Positions 1 to 8,049 are shown, counted from the first letter of the stretch. The stretch is DNA of 56,835 nucleotides from an uncultured Candidatus Saccharibacteria bacterium (GCA_947306055.1 CAMZFK010000002.1:1-56835); one strand, 5' to 3'. The notes: generated from the sequence alone by a model not told the origin. A program made the numbers and translations.

Positions 1-2
1 AA

Positions 3-659
3 GACACCAAGGAAGAGGAAAAAGACACCAAGGAAGAGGAAAAAGACACCAAGGACGATGACGACAAAAAAGAGACTCCCCCAATCGACCAAAATCCTTC
101 GTATCCTGTGAACCCAGTTCTAGAGGAGAAGCATCCGGAAGCCGAAATCAGAAACAACGACCCAGACATCACCAAGAAAGAACTCAATCAGACAGAGACC
201 CCAGCTACTACATTGCCTCAAGACCAAGCCAATTTCAGTGCCATTACCGAGCAGGCAAGAAATGACGCAATCATAGCCGAACAAAATCAGCAAATCAGTG
301 CAATGCAGGCTGAAAACCAAAATCAAGCTGCTATAATAGCAGAGAGTCGCCGTGAAGCCGAAGCTGCAGAAGCTGCAAGGCTTTCCGAAGCCGAAGCTGC
401 CCGTGAGGCCGAACTTAGGTGTGCCGCTGATGAAGCTGCAGCTAGAGCACAGGCTGAAGCGGAGAAGGCTCAGGCAGAAGCAAACAAGGTAGAATCAGCA
501 AATGCCGCCGATGAGATTAGCCGAAGTATAGCTCAGCAAGAAGCAAACAACCTCGCCGAAGCAGAGAGAGCAAACGCTGAAGCCATGAGCGTAGATGACA
601 ATGCTCGCGACGGTAACAGTTTCAATAATGGCGATTTTGATTTAGTAGGAGGGAACTAG
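3..659 (+). CDS. Ala/Glu-rich surface-type protein, 3' part
   Basis: The frame is open from the window edge to the TAG at 657-659, so the true start lies upstream. The visible 218 residues begin with tandem DTKEEEK units, then a Pro/Glu/Asp-rich stretch. A long Ala/Glu/Arg/Gln-rich segment from about residue 85 onward is likely helical or coiled-coil (EAEAAREAE-type heptads). The end is polar (FDLVGGN) with no membrane segment. The next gene follows after 1 nt and its Shine-Dalgarno (GGAGG) sits in this gene's last codons, so the two are one transcription unit. I do not recognise a family. Given the low-complexity composition and the neighbouring secreted protein, a cell-surface or wall-associated spacer protein is an inference. 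Confidence 0.75.
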   Translation, partial: DTKEEEKDTKEEEKDTKDDDDKKETPPIDQNPSYPVNPVLEEKHPEAEIRNNDPDITKKELNQTETPATTLPQDQANFSAITEQARNDAIIAEQNQQISAMQAENQNQAAIIAESRREAEAAEAARLSEAEAAREAELRCAADEAAARAQAEAEKAQAEANKVESANAADEISRSIAQQEANNLAEAERANAEAMSVDDNARDGNSFNNGDFDLVGGN

Positions 660-660
660 G

Positions 661-2061
661 ATGGGCAAGAATAATAAAATTAAAGAAGGGAAAGCTATGA
701 AAAAACTTTTCAAAGGAAGCCTAGCCTTAGCAACAATATTAACTCCAGCAATTGCCATGGCTTCGCCGACGTTTGCTTGGGGACCGGAGCGCACGACTTA
801 CACTAACGCGAATCCAGCGCCGGAGGTCACTTTTAACTCCATTACCGACAATGCGGCGATTGGTGATGAGCGTAATTTCGTCCGTGTTACCGAACTCGGT
901 GGCGAGACGAAGGACTATGTCGATACGCTAAAAATTGAGCCAGGCAAAGAGTATGAAGTCTATATTTATTATCATAATAATGCCGCTTCAAATTTAAACT
1001 CAAGTGGTAAAGGTATAGCAAATGGCGTCAAAGTCTCTTCCGCCTATCCGACCATCGTCAAAAAAGGCGAAAAAGGCATGGTCAGCGGGATTATCTCCTC
1101 AACCGACGGCAATCCGCCAAAGGTTTGGGATGAAGCCTACCTCACTACAGATTACGATGAAGTAAATCTTCGCTATAAGACCGGCACCGCCATCATCCAT
1201 AATGGTGGTAGAGTCAACGGCTCCGTCCTCTCAACTAACCTTTTCACTGAAGCAGGTACATATATCGGTATCAATGTGTTAGACGGGCGTATTCCTGGTT
1301 GTGCCGAGTACTCAGGGTATATCACTTATACTCTAGTCGCTGAGCGCACCGCCGCTTCAGTCAAAAAGCAAGTATCTCTGGATGGTGAAAATTGGTACGA
1401 GCAAGTCAGCGCTAAAGCTGGCGAGTACGTCACGTATAAAGTCACATTCAAAAACGAAGGCAACACGAAGCTCGCAAATGTAATATTCAAGGATGCTCAC
1501 GACGAAGGCCTTTCGCTTCGCTCTGGTAGCACGAAAGTTTACGACAACAAAGACGTAGAAGCCTATAGCGGTGACGGGACTTCTGGCAGAACCATCGATG
1601 ATATCCTGGATATTAGCGGATATAATACTGGTGAGGCTCATATCGGCGCCCTAAGGCAGATTATTTACCAAGCCAAAGTCAGCGACGACGAAACTTATTG
1701 TGGTAAGACTTTAAAAAACACTATCACTACGAAATATAATGTAGACGGGAATATTTCCGACGAGGCTAGAGTATTTGTAGTCTGCGAAAATACCGAAAAC
1801 CCAGCTCCTATTCCAGAGCAGGGCCCAGAAGAAGAGCTTCCAAAAGAAATTGTCAAAACCGGTCCAGCAGAAATCGTCATGGCAGTAATAATTGTTCTTG
1901 CTATTGGCGCTGGCAGCTTCTATTTGTGGCGCACTCGTCGTACGCTTAAGACAGTAGAAAGTACAGTCTCCGGCAAGACTACCGAAAATGCAGAGGGTAA
2001 GAAATCCGAAGCCATCGACAAAAAAGAAGAAAAGTCAAAAGATTCTAAAGAATCAAAATAA
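661..2061 (+). CDS. secreted, C-terminally membrane-anchored surface protein
   Basis: A signal peptide (MKKLFKGSLALATILTPAIA, then a cleavage-like AMASPTFA region) opens the protein. The mature part is beta-rich, and about residues 240-380 resemble DUF11/adhesin-type Ig-like repeats (AGEYVTYKVTFKNEG..., a phrase typical of such domains). Near residue 410 is a Pro/Glu-rich linker, then one hydrophobic helix (IVMAVIIVLAIGAGSFYLW) followed by RTRR and a Lys/Glu-rich tail, a stop-transfer anchor. It lacks an LPXTG motif. Two starts are possible: ATG 661 (GGAGG about 8 nt upstream) and ATG 697 (GAAGGG upstream, directly before the signal peptide). The latter gives a more normal signal peptide. It probably faces the host or medium; ligand unknown. 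Confidence 0.8.
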   Translation: MGKNNKIKEGKAMKKLFKGSLALATILTPAIAMASPTFAWGPERTTYTNANPAPEVTFNSITDNAAIGDERNFVRVTELGGETKDYVDTLKIEPGKEYEVYIYYHNNAASNLNSSGKGIANGVKVSSAYPTIVKKGEKGMVSGIISSTDGNPPKVWDEAYLTTDYDEVNLRYKTGTAIIHNGGRVNGSVLSTNLFTEAGTYIGINVLDGRIPGCAEYSGYITYTLVAERTAASVKKQVSLDGENWYEQVSAKAGEYVTYKVTFKNEGNTKLANVIFKDAHDEGLSLRSGSTKVYDNKDVEAYSGDGTSGRTIDDILDISGYNTGEAHIGALRQIIYQAKVSDDETYCGKTLKNTITTKYNVDGNISDEARVFVVCENTENPAPIPEQGPEEELPKEIVKTGPAEIVMAVIIVLAIGAGSFYLWRTRRTLKTVESTVSGKTTENAEGKKSEAIDKKEEKSKDSKESK

Positions 2062-2075
2062 TAATTAGCCTAATA

Positions 2076-2103
2076 CAAAAACTCGCCAAATGGCGAGTTT
2101 TTG
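2076..2103 (+). terminator. rho-independent terminator
   Basis: Perfect 13-bp inverted repeat (CAAAAACTCGCCA / TGGCGAGTTTTTG) with a T tract in the right arm, 15 nt after the surface-protein stop. The A/T symmetry could also work on the opposite strand. Confidence 0.85.
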
Positions 2104-2116
2104 TATGGATTACCTC

Positions 2117-2145
2117 TTGTATTTTTATCTAATCTGTGCTATAAT
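2117..2145 (+). promoter_or_regulatory. promoter of the rpsF-ssb-rpsR operon
   Basis: TTGTAT, 17-bp spacer, TATAAT, with the spacer ending GTGC (TGC before the hexamer, an extended -10). The predicted start is near 2152, leaving an 80-nt leader before rpsF. Confidence 0.8.
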
Positions 2146-2162
2146 AGGCGCATTATTAGCTC

Positions 2163-2215
2163 AGCAAACGAGCACGGCGGTGGCAATGGCGTCACAAGTC
2201 AGGTCTGCGTTTGCT
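2163..2215 (+). promoter_or_regulatory. hairpin in the rpsF mRNA leader
   Basis: AGCAAACG (2163-2170) pairs perfectly with CGTTTGCT (2208-2215), enclosing a GC-rich 37-nt region just upstream of the rpsF Shine-Dalgarno. In many bacteria the S6:S18 complex represses its own operon through such a leader. The CCG triplet typical of that known motif is not seen here, so this may be a divergent version or another structure. Confidence 0.4.
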
Positions 2216-2233
2216 TTAACCAAAGGAGTCACA

Positions 2234-2587
2234 ATGAAAGAATACGAACTTTCTGTGCTATTTCATCCTGACCTCGAGATGAATATTGACCCTGCCCTAG
2301 ACAAGGTCAAAAAAATCATCGAGACCAGCGGTGGCAAAATCACCAAAGAAGAAAGCGAAGGCAAAAAACGCCTTGCTTATTCAGTTAATGGTCAAGATTT
2401 TGCAATCTATTACTTCTTTAACTTGAGCCTCCCAGCTGCGGCTCCAGCGAAGATTTCTTCGGTACTTAATATTACCGACGAAGTTTTGCGCTATCTCCTC
2501 GTCAAAGCAGACGAGCGCAGAGCCAAGATGGAAGCACGTCGCAAAGAAAAAGCAGACGAAGAAGTAACTGAAGAAAAAGGAGAATAA
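2234..2587 (+). CDS. rpsF: small ribosomal subunit protein bS6
   Basis: The 117-residue protein begins MKEYELSVLFHPDLE and has the bS6 beta-alpha-beta layout, including a LAYSVNGQDFAIYYFFNLSL strand region and EVLRYLLVKADER near the end. It binds 16S rRNA together with bS18 in the 30S platform. The C-terminal tail is highly charged (Lys/Glu-rich). ATG 2234 is chosen because AAAGGAG lies 6-7 nt upstream. An in-frame start at 2090 would overlap the terminator and promoter. It heads the classic rpsF-ssb-rpsR order, followed here by efp and a methyltransferase with short gaps, all on one probable transcript. Confidence 0.95.
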   Translation: MKEYELSVLFHPDLEMNIDPALDKVKKIIETSGGKITKEESEGKKRLAYSVNGQDFAIYYFFNLSLPAAAPAKISSVLNITDEVLRYLLVKADERRAKMEARRKEKADEEVTEEKGE

Positions 2588-2592
2588 CTTAT

Positions 2593-3036
2593 ATGCGCGG
2601 TTTTTCTAAAGCTATTATCACCGGTAACCTTACACGTGACCCAGAGCTTCGCAACACTCAAAGCGGTGCTTCGGTCTGTTCTTTCTCAGTTGCAGTTAAT
2701 CGTGTTTATCGCGATACCAGCGGCGACCAAAAAGAAGACGTCTCGTTTATCGATTGTTCCGCTTGGGGCAAACTTGGCGAAATGATTTCTCAATATGCCA
2801 AAAAAGGCACCGGCGTGCTCGTATCGGGACGCTTAAACCAACGCTCTTGGGAAGACAAAGATGGCAACAAACGTTCTAATGTCGAAATCGTTGTCGAAGA
2901 TTTCAATTTCGTTGGTAACCCACCACGCGAAGGCGGCAATAGCTATGGAGGTGACAACTCCGCTCAAGGACAGCCAGTAGACATCCCAGACGATATTCCA
3001 GATGGCGAAATTGAACTTAGCGAAGTCCCATTCTAA
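2593..3036 (+). CDS. ssb: single-stranded DNA-binding protein
   Basis: 147 residues. The OB-fold occupies about residues 1-105 (KAIITGNLTRDPELR, FSVAVNR, FIDCSAWGKLGEMI, GVLVSGRL, EIVVEDFNFVG). A short Gly/Asn/Pro linker follows, then an acidic tip ending DGEIELSEVPF, equivalent to the DDIPF tip that recruits replication and repair partners. It coats single-stranded DNA during replication, repair and transformation. The Shine-Dalgarno (AAGGAG) lies at the end of rpsF, 5 nt before this gene, so translation is coupled. The length is short compared with the roughly 170-180 residues of many SSBs because the linker is reduced. Confidence 0.95.
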   Translation: MRGFSKAIITGNLTRDPELRNTQSGASVCSFSVAVNRVYRDTSGDQKEDVSFIDCSAWGKLGEMISQYAKKGTGVLVSGRLNQRSWEDKDGNKRSNVEIVVEDFNFVGNPPREGGNSYGGDNSAQGQPVDIPDDIPDGEIELSEVPF

Positions 3037-3058
3037 AAATTAAAGAAGGAAGGATACT

Positions 3059-3256
3059 ATGAAAAGATTAAAAAACGATCCAGATCTATATTTCGATTAT
3101 CGCGATGTCAAAACTTTGCAACGCTATATTGACATATATGGTCGCATCGAGCCAATCTCTAAGACTGGTCTCTCAAGCAAACAGCAACGCCAACTCGCCG
3201 TCGCCGTCAAGCGCGCACGCCATTTGGCACTTTTGCCTTTCGTTTCGAACAATTAA
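3059..3256 (+). CDS. rpsR: small ribosomal subunit protein bS18
   Basis: 65 residues containing the bS18 core: [13 protein letters not shown], then [33 protein letters not shown]. It pairs with bS6 on the 30S platform. Zinc-type Cys residues found in some S18 proteins are absent. The start is fixed by GAAGGAAGG upstream. Compared with the usual 75-90 residues it lacks most of the basic N-terminal tail. Third gene of the rpsF operon. Confidence 0.95.
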   Translation: MKRLKNDPDLYFDYRDVKTLQRYIDIYGRIEPISKTGLSSKQQRQLAVAVKRARHLALLPFVSNN

Positions 3257-3265
3257 GGAGTAATT

Positions 3266-3823
3266 ATGTACGGACCAACAGATCTAAAGAAAAATACTCT
3301 AATTACTTTAGACGGCCAGCCGTATAAAGTGGTGGAGTACTCACAAAAAGTTATGGGCCGCGGTGGTTCCATTGTAAACGTAAAGGTCAAAAACCTTGTC
3401 ACGGGCGCTCTGCTCCCAAAGACCTTTAAAGGCCAAGAAAAAATTGAACCGGCCGAGGTCACTACTCGCAAAGTTCAATATCTCTACAAGGATGATGAAA
3501 AGTTTTATTTCATGGATCCAGAGACTTTCGAGCAATACGAACTTATGGGCGACATGGTCGGCGACATGAAAGATTTTATGAAAGATGGTGACGAAATGGA
3601 AATCCAATTCTATAATGGCACTCCAATCAATCTCCAGCTTCCAAAGAATCTCTGGCTTGCAGTTACCTACACCGAGAGCGTAGTTAAAGGTGACACTACT
3701 ACTTCTGTAATGAAAGATGCTACTTTGGAAACCGGCGTAGTGGTCAAAGTCCCAGCATTCATTAAGGAAGGCGACATCGTCTCAGTCGACACCGAAACCT
3801 ACGAATATCGTGGAAGGAAATAA
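3266..3823 (+). CDS. efp: translation elongation factor P
   Basis: 185 residues with the three beta-barrel domains of EF-P: KOW-like N-terminal domain (residues 1-65), then two OB domains (from about 66 and about 128, ending VVKVPAFIKEGDIVSVDTETYEYRGR, the family signature). EF-P enters the E site and relieves stalling on polyproline. The modifiable loop reads VMGRGGS, placing Arg at residue 32 where many EF-Ps carry a modified Lys; Arg32 is rhamnosylated by EarP in Pseudomonas. No modification enzyme gene is visible in the window. AAGGAG stands 6 nt before the ATG. The gene ends in an ATG-overlapping stop with the next gene. Confidence 0.95.
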   Translation: MYGPTDLKKNTLITLDGQPYKVVEYSQKVMGRGGSIVNVKVKNLVTGALLPKTFKGQEKIEPAEVTTRKVQYLYKDDEKFYFMDPETFEQYELMGDMVGDMKDFMKDGDEMEIQFYNGTPINLQLPKNLWLAVTYTESVVKGDTTTSVMKDATLETGVVVKVPAFIKEGDIVSVDTETYEYRGRK

Positions 3824-4560
3824 TGGCAGCACGGACGGGTGACGGAGCTTGGGGGACCCCCACGGAGCCTTGCGACGTGGGGGAAAATGCGACGGCAGGA
3901 CCCGTCCGGGGCTATATTAAACTCTCTAATGCTGTCCGCGCCTTCAATTTCGATTTCCGTGGCAAGACCGTGCTCGATATCGGTTCTTCGACTGGCGGTT
4001 TCACCGAGCTCGCCCTAAAAAACGGCGCGAAAAAAGTCATCGCAGTAGAGAAAGGCTCTCACCAAATGAAGGCCCCTCTCCGCTTCGATCCCCGCATCGA
4101 ACTCCACGAAAAAACCGACATCTTCGACGTAGAAGCGCGGACAAAAGTAAAGCCCTCTGAGGGGCATCCGCAGTTGCTACGAGGACGAAGTGACGAGCCC
4201 CGTGAAGACGGGCGCGAGGAACGTCCCGAAGAGGGCATTACTTTTGTCCTTACTCCTGACGCTATAGTCGCAGACGTTTCTTTTTTGAGTTTGACGAAAA
4301 TATTGAAGTACGCCAAGGGGCATTTATCTGGCAAAAACACAGATTTTCTCGTGATGCTAAAGCCCCAGTTTGAAGCTCGCGAAGACCAGCTACATAAAGG
4401 TGTCGTCAAAAACGAAAAAATCCGCCGCGAAATTATCAAAAACTTTGAACAATGGCTCAAGCAAAACGGCTTCGTTATTATTAAAAAACGCGATAATGAC
4501 CTCGCTGGCCGCCACGGAAATTTGGAACGTTTTTACTGGTTGAAGCAAGCAGGGAAGTAG
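3823..4560 (+). CDS. TlyA-like 2'-O-ribose rRNA methyltransferase with two palindromic insertions
   Basis: The FtsJ/TlyA-type Rossmann fold is clear: SAM motif TVLDIGSSTGGFTELAL (about residues 49-65), VIAVEKG, then DAIVADVSFLSL and VMLKPQFEA, as in TlyA/hemolysin-A family 16S/23S rRNA methyltransferases. The N-terminal S4 domain of classical TlyA is missing. RGYIKLSNAV corresponds to the family's SRGGLKL motif. Residues about 4-29 and 106-143 are encoded by GC-rich palindromic elements (3832-3908, 4139-4249) and look like insertions: one at the extreme N-terminus, one in a surface loop just before the beta-strand leading to ADVSF. The frame stays open through both. The ATG overlaps the efp stop by 1 nt. 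Whether it modifies 16S, 23S or both cannot be read from sequence. Confidence 0.85.
   Translation: MAARTGDGAWGTPTEPCDVGENATAGPVRGYIKLSNAVRAFNFDFRGKTVLDIGSSTGGFTELALKNGAKKVIAVEKGSHQMKAPLRFDPRIELHEKTDIFDVEARTKVKPSEGHPQLLRGRSDEPREDGREERPEEGITFVLTPDAIVADVSFLSLTKILKYAKGHLSGKNTDFLVMLKPQFEAREDQLHKGVVKNEKIRREIIKNFEQWLKQNGFVIIKKRDNDLAGRHGNLERFYWLKQAGK
3832..3908 (+). repeat. in-frame palindromic element A (type 1)
   Basis: Outer arms CGGACGGGT (3832-3840) and ACCCGTCCG (3900-3908) are perfectly complementary. An inner hairpin pairs CCCCCAC (3857-3863) with GTGGGGG (3877-3883). It shares the blocks CGGGTGAC, GGGGGACCCCC, GAGCCT, TGGGGG and GGCAGGACCCG, in the same order, with the element at 18867-18942 in argS. 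It encodes residues about 4-29 of the methyltransferase. Confidence 0.85.
4139..4249 (+). repeat. in-frame palindromic element C (type 2)
   Basis: Arms GGACAAAAGTAA (4139-4150) and TTACTTTTGTCC (4238-4249) pair perfectly. After one A-A mismatch GCCCTCT pairs with AGAGGGC. The inner hairpin is GCCCCGT-GAAG-ACGGGC. It shares CCTCTGAGG at the left, CCGAAGAGGG at the right and the GCCCGT..ACGGGC core with the gyrA element (52645-52761). It encodes residues about 106-143 of the TlyA-like enzyme. Confidence 0.85.
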
Positions 4561-4579
4561 TATTCGGGATACACTCAAG

Positions 4580-4616
4580 GCGCTCTCCCGAGCGCGTGGT
4601 TTAAAAACTACTTTTT
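4580..4616 (+). terminator. terminator after the rpsF-efp operon
   Basis: Two consecutive hairpins: GCGCTC-TCCC-GAGCGC (4580-4595), then GTGGTT-TAAA-AACTAC (4596-4611) followed directly by TTTTT. Confidence 0.65.
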
Positions 4617-4618
4617 AC

Positions 4619-4647
4619 TTGCATTTCAACGAGATTAAGCTTATAAT
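4619..4647 (+). promoter_or_regulatory. promoter of the pilM operon
   Basis: TTGCAT, 17-bp spacer, TATAAT. The hexamer ends 7 nt before ATG 4655, so the transcript is predicted to start on or next to the start codon (leaderless). Confidence 0.8.
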
Positions 4648-4654
4648 TGAAGGT

Positions 4655-5701
4655 ATGGATTTATTGCATGGAGTGGGCGACTTCTTCTCATTAGACATAG
4701 GGACGAATTCGATGCGGATCGTTCAGCTTTTTGGTAATGCCAAAAATGGCTGGACTTTGTCAAAATATGCTTATGTCCCAATCAACCCAAAACTTACTTC
4801 TGATATCTCCGAGTTGGGCAAAAAACGCCTCGGCGAGGCCATTTTGGGCGCAGTAAACCAAGCCGGCATTAAGACAAAAAATGTCGCCGTTGGTATTCCG
4901 GCCACCAAGACATTTACCTCAGTTGTAGAGACTGATACGATGGAAGAAAAAGAGCTGGAAAAAGCTTTTCACTACGAAATCGACAAGTACGTCCCGATGG
5001 CAATTAGCGATGCAAAAGCAGATTTTATTATCCTTGGGCCAAGTCCAAACGATGCTACTAAGACAGAAGTTCTCGTGTCGTCAGTAGCAAAAGAATATGC
5101 AGAAGCCACCATGGAGACCATTGAGAAGACAGGCCTTAATATCATTGCTATGGAGCCAGAACCTCTCGCGATGGCAAGAAGCCTCGCTTTGCCAGGGGCG
5201 ATTGATGCCAATCTAATCGTTGATTTTGGCGAAAAATCTACCGATCTTGTAATAGTCTACAAAGGCCAGCCACGCCTGGTGCGTTCTGTCCCGGGCGGGT
5301 TTGGGCAATTAGCTAAAGCCGTTGCAGGAGGCGTCGGCGTTCGCGAAGATCAAGCTCGACAATTTATCCTTAAATTTGGTTTAGCTGAGGATAAAGTCGA
5401 AGGCCAAGTCTTCAAAATTCTTAGCCATTCTCTTGATAACTACGCGGTAGAGCTTACCAAATCAGTTCGCTTCTTCCAGACTAAATATCTCAACGGAAGA
5501 GTCGGCGGTATTATCCTTTCTGGTTATGCTAGCATTATCCCACTCTTCGCCGAATATATCGAAGCCAAGACCGACATCCCTACCATGAAAGGCAACCCAT
5601 GGCAATCAGTTCGCACTACTCCAGACCAACAGGCTGCGCTTTCATCAGTGGCGAGTGAATTCGCTGTAGTCATAGGCTTATCTGAAAGGAGCAATGACTA
5701 A
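4655..5701 (+). CDS. pilM: type IV pilus assembly actin-like ATPase PilM
   Basis: 348 residues with the actin-like fold used by PilM: FFSLDIGTNSMRIVQL (phosphate 1), VAVGIPATKTFTSVVE, the EIDKYVPM stretch of the 1C-like insertion, LIVDFGEKSTDLVIV (phosphate 2) and GGIILSGYASIIPLFAEYIE (adenosine motif). PilM is cytoplasmic, binds the N-terminal tail of PilN and couples the inner-membrane platform to the motor. ATG 4655 is preferred over an in-frame ATG at 4619, because the latter lies inside the -35 hexamer. It opens a co-directional pilus operon whose next gene overlaps by one base. Confidence 0.92.
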   Translation: MDLLHGVGDFFSLDIGTNSMRIVQLFGNAKNGWTLSKYAYVPINPKLTSDISELGKKRLGEAILGAVNQAGIKTKNVAVGIPATKTFTSVVETDTMEEKELEKAFHYEIDKYVPMAISDAKADFIILGPSPNDATKTEVLVSSVAKEYAEATMETIEKTGLNIIAMEPEPLAMARSLALPGAIDANLIVDFGEKSTDLVIVYKGQPRLVRSVPGGFGQLAKAVAGGVGVREDQARQFILKFGLAEDKVEGQVFKILSHSLDNYAVELTKSVRFFQTKYLNGRVGGIILSGYASIIPLFAEYIEAKTDIPTMKGNPWQSVRTTPDQQAALSSVASEFAVVIGLSERSND

Positions 5702-6906
5702 TGGCCCGTGAGATCAATCTAGTACCAGACGTCAAAAATGAGATGATTAAAGCGCTTAAGTTGCGCAACCTCATTTTCTTCATTTGTATAGTAGTAGCTT
5801 CTGCTAGCGTTGCCGTAAGCGTGATTTTTGCATCCATTGCTGGTGGCCAGCAGGCAATCGTCAACGGCAAAAAAGAAACTATAGCTGAGCTTTCAGACAA
5901 AATTAGTTCCTATAGTGATCTAAAAGATTTTCTTACGATCAAAGACCAACTAGGGAATCTTTCATCTATTGCGGAGAATAAAAAACTTCTTTCTAGGACT
6001 TTTGGGATTCTCACAGCTCTTCTACCGACCGGCCTAGACACCATCACTCTTTCCGAGCTACAAATCAACCTCGTCGACGATGAGCCAACAATTTCTTTTG
6101 ACGGCCAAGCCAATGCCAACAGCGCGCCGTTCATTGATTATAATGTACTAGACTCATTCAAGAAAAGTATGCAATACATGCGCTACGATTATGGCGAATA
6201 TGTCGACAAAAACGGAGAAACTATCCCAGCCTACTGTATGGTGGAGTCCGGCGCAGACGGAGCAACTTTCTATGATGCAGATAAGCAAAGCTATTATGCA
6301 TATTGGTTAATTAGCGGTGATGGTTGTGACCCATCATATGAAGAAGACGTAGATAGCAAAAAATCAAAGCAGTCCCAAGAAGAAGACAAAAAAGAAGAGA
6401 TTCCAGCCACATATCATGGTTATGATGTTGAAGCATATGAAAACCAAATTGCAGTCCGCGTCTGGCGTACCCCGCAATTTAATGATTGGTATAGCATAGA
6501 AGAAAAAGCAGGTAAACCATACATGAGCTTAGACGGTGACATTTCAAATGTTCCGCACTTTGTAAGCGAATGTACGACTTACTACGGCACAGAAGCCGGC
6601 AAGGGCGTAATCAACTGGGAGAGCTATAACAACGATTGTAAACTCGTCCCAGACGGCGCAGACGGCATTAATATTACGGGTTCCTCTAATGGTCGTGATG
6701 CTTCTTCCGAACTTGTGCTCCGTTTCTCAGCGACGATTACGCTAGCCGAAGAGGCTTTCGACTTCAACAACAAGCACTTAATGGCAATCGGTCCGACCGG
6801 GCGCCACAATGTGACAGACTCTTATGTCCAAATTCAGAATATGTTTGCAGAACGTGCTAATGATTGTGCGCCAGGCGATGCCGCATGTAGCGGAGGAGGG
6901 AATTAA
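5701..6906 (+). CDS. pilN: PilN-like pilus alignment protein
   Basis: 401 residues. It starts MAREINLVPDVKNEM, matching the cytoplasmic INLLP motif by which PilN binds PilM, then one transmembrane helix (about residues 25-48), a coiled-coil stretch (about 55-95, Lys/Glu/Leu-rich) and a long extracytoplasmic part. PilN is normally near 200 residues. The extra roughly 200 residues (from about 140) form a Tyr/Asp/Cys-containing domain split by a Lys/Glu-rich linker (about 215-235) that I cannot assign. The last segment (ASSELVLRFSATITLAEEAF) resembles the ferredoxin-like PilN core. The one-base overlap with pilM supports a stoichiometric complex. Confidence 0.8.
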   Translation: MAREINLVPDVKNEMIKALKLRNLIFFICIVVASASVAVSVIFASIAGGQQAIVNGKKETIAELSDKISSYSDLKDFLTIKDQLGNLSSIAENKKLLSRTFGILTALLPTGLDTITLSELQINLVDDEPTISFDGQANANSAPFIDYNVLDSFKKSMQYMRYDYGEYVDKNGETIPAYCMVESGADGATFYDADKQSYYAYWLISGDGCDPSYEEDVDSKKSKQSQEEDKKEEIPATYHGYDVEAYENQIAVRVWRTPQFNDWYSIEEKAGKPYMSLDGDISNVPHFVSECTTYYGTEAGKGVINWESYNNDCKLVPDGADGINITGSSNGRDASSELVLRFSATITLAEEAFDFNNKHLMAIGPTGRHNVTDSYVQIQNMFAERANDCAPGDAACSGGGN

Positions 6907-6907
6907 A

Positions 6908-7780
6908 ATGGCTAGAGAAATTGCAATATTAAAACGCGCTAAAATCTCCCAAGCCCAGCAATACATGATTTTGGCAGTGCTTGGTGCGTCACTATTTTTA
7001 GGAGCTACACTTGCCCTAGTAATGCACTTCACGACACAGATTTCGTTTAATGCAAATGTCATTTCGGAAGAAGACAAGGCGATTGCCGCATATTCAAACA
7101 CCATAAAACAGATTGGTATTTGCACCAAGCCAGCAGGAGATGTCTATACACTAGAAGAACTCAAAAAATGTAGACCAAATAGCATTGAAATATCTAGAGT
7201 TCCGAATACTTTACGCGCCAACATCATGAACAGTATGGCTGCTAATGCCGCCTTGAATTCCGTGCCAAAAGAAGATAGCACGAGTTGCGTCAATCCAAAA
7301 ACCAACAAAAACTACACGTATAACGAAATGCAAAATTTATACAATGATGCTAAAGATGACGAGGAAATGGTAGCGGCTGCTGAGTTAATCCAGCACTGTT
7401 CAGCTCTGCGCGTCATCCCAGATGCTCTCCCAGCTTTCAAAAACGAAGAAGCACTTCTAGCCAGCTTGAACAAAATTTTTATTCTTTCTGACTGGGAGCC
7501 AAATTCGCTTAGCCCATCTGGTACTGCCACGGTGGCCCCATTTGGCACGAACCTAAATAGTCTATCAGTGCGTCTTTCCGTCGAGGCAGATTCTGCGACT
7601 ACTACTAGAGTCCTAAGCAATATCGAGCGCTCGATCCGTGAGTTCAATATCGAAAGAGCCACAATCGAATGGGGTGGGGATGATAGCCTAATCTTGCAAG
7701 CTCAAGCCACAGCATATTTTATGGATGAATCGACGCTCAGCGAGACGACTAAGACTATCAGACCGAAAGGAGTCAAATGA
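6908..7780 (+). CDS. PilO-position membrane protein of the pilus platform
   Basis: 290 residues: a short basic cytoplasmic N-terminus (MAREIAILKRAKIS), one membrane helix (about residues 19-42) and an extracytoplasmic domain ending in a beta-alpha-beta stretch (LSVRLSVEADSATTTRVLSNIERSIREFNIERATIEW) of the ferredoxin-like kind found in PilO/PilN. Position and topology fit PilO, but sequence similarity is too weak to be sure. GGAGGAGG lies upstream of ATG 6908. A longer frame from 6824 would run into pilN. It overlaps the next gene by 4 nt (ATGA). Confidence 0.7.
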   Translation: MAREIAILKRAKISQAQQYMILAVLGASLFLGATLALVMHFTTQISFNANVISEEDKAIAAYSNTIKQIGICTKPAGDVYTLEELKKCRPNSIEISRVPNTLRANIMNSMAANAALNSVPKEDSTSCVNPKTNKNYTYNEMQNLYNDAKDDEEMVAAAELIQHCSALRVIPDALPAFKNEEALLASLNKIFILSDWEPNSLSPSGTATVAPFGTNLNSLSVRLSVEADSATTTRVLSNIERSIREFNIERATIEWGGDDSLILQAQATAYFMDESTLSETTKTIRPKGVK

Positions 7781-8049
7781 AAACCGATCTAACCACTGCA
7801 ATCGTATCTGCAATAATTGGAGTAGCTGTAGCATATTTTCTTTGTAATGTATTATTACCGCAAATTGACGAGGTTTCATTTAAAACGCTCACTTCGTCCC
7901 CAGACTACACGCTCCGCGAGCCAAATGTAGATATCTTTAATTATCGTGCACTTAACCCTACGGTTGAAGTATACGTCGGCAGCGAAGAAGAAAAACCAGA
8001 AGAAGAAAAACAGCCAGAAGAAGGGGAACAAGATGGCGCTTCTAACTAA
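7777..8049 (+). CDS. small membrane protein in the pilus operon
   Basis: 90 residues: one N-terminal membrane helix (AIVSAIIGVAVAYFLCNVLL), a short extracytoplasmic segment (FKTLTSSPDYTLREPNVDIFNYRALNPTVEVYVG) and a Glu/Pro/Lys-rich tail. It stands where pilP would be in diderm operons but lacks a lipobox and the PilP beta-domain. It overlaps the gene before by 4 nt and pilB by 17 nt, so it is translationally coupled to both. Function unknown; a platform accessory subunit is an inference from position. Confidence 0.7.
   Translation: MKTDLTTAIVSAIIGVAVAYFLCNVLLPQIDEVSFKTLTSSPDYTLREPNVDIFNYRALNPTVEVYVGSEEEKPEEEKQPEEGEQDGASN

Noticed and set aside
36-66. DDDDK codons (enterokinase/FLAG-like) near the window start, suggesting vector sequence
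   Set aside because: They continue a natural acidic repeat (DTKEEEK units) and no vector features are present.
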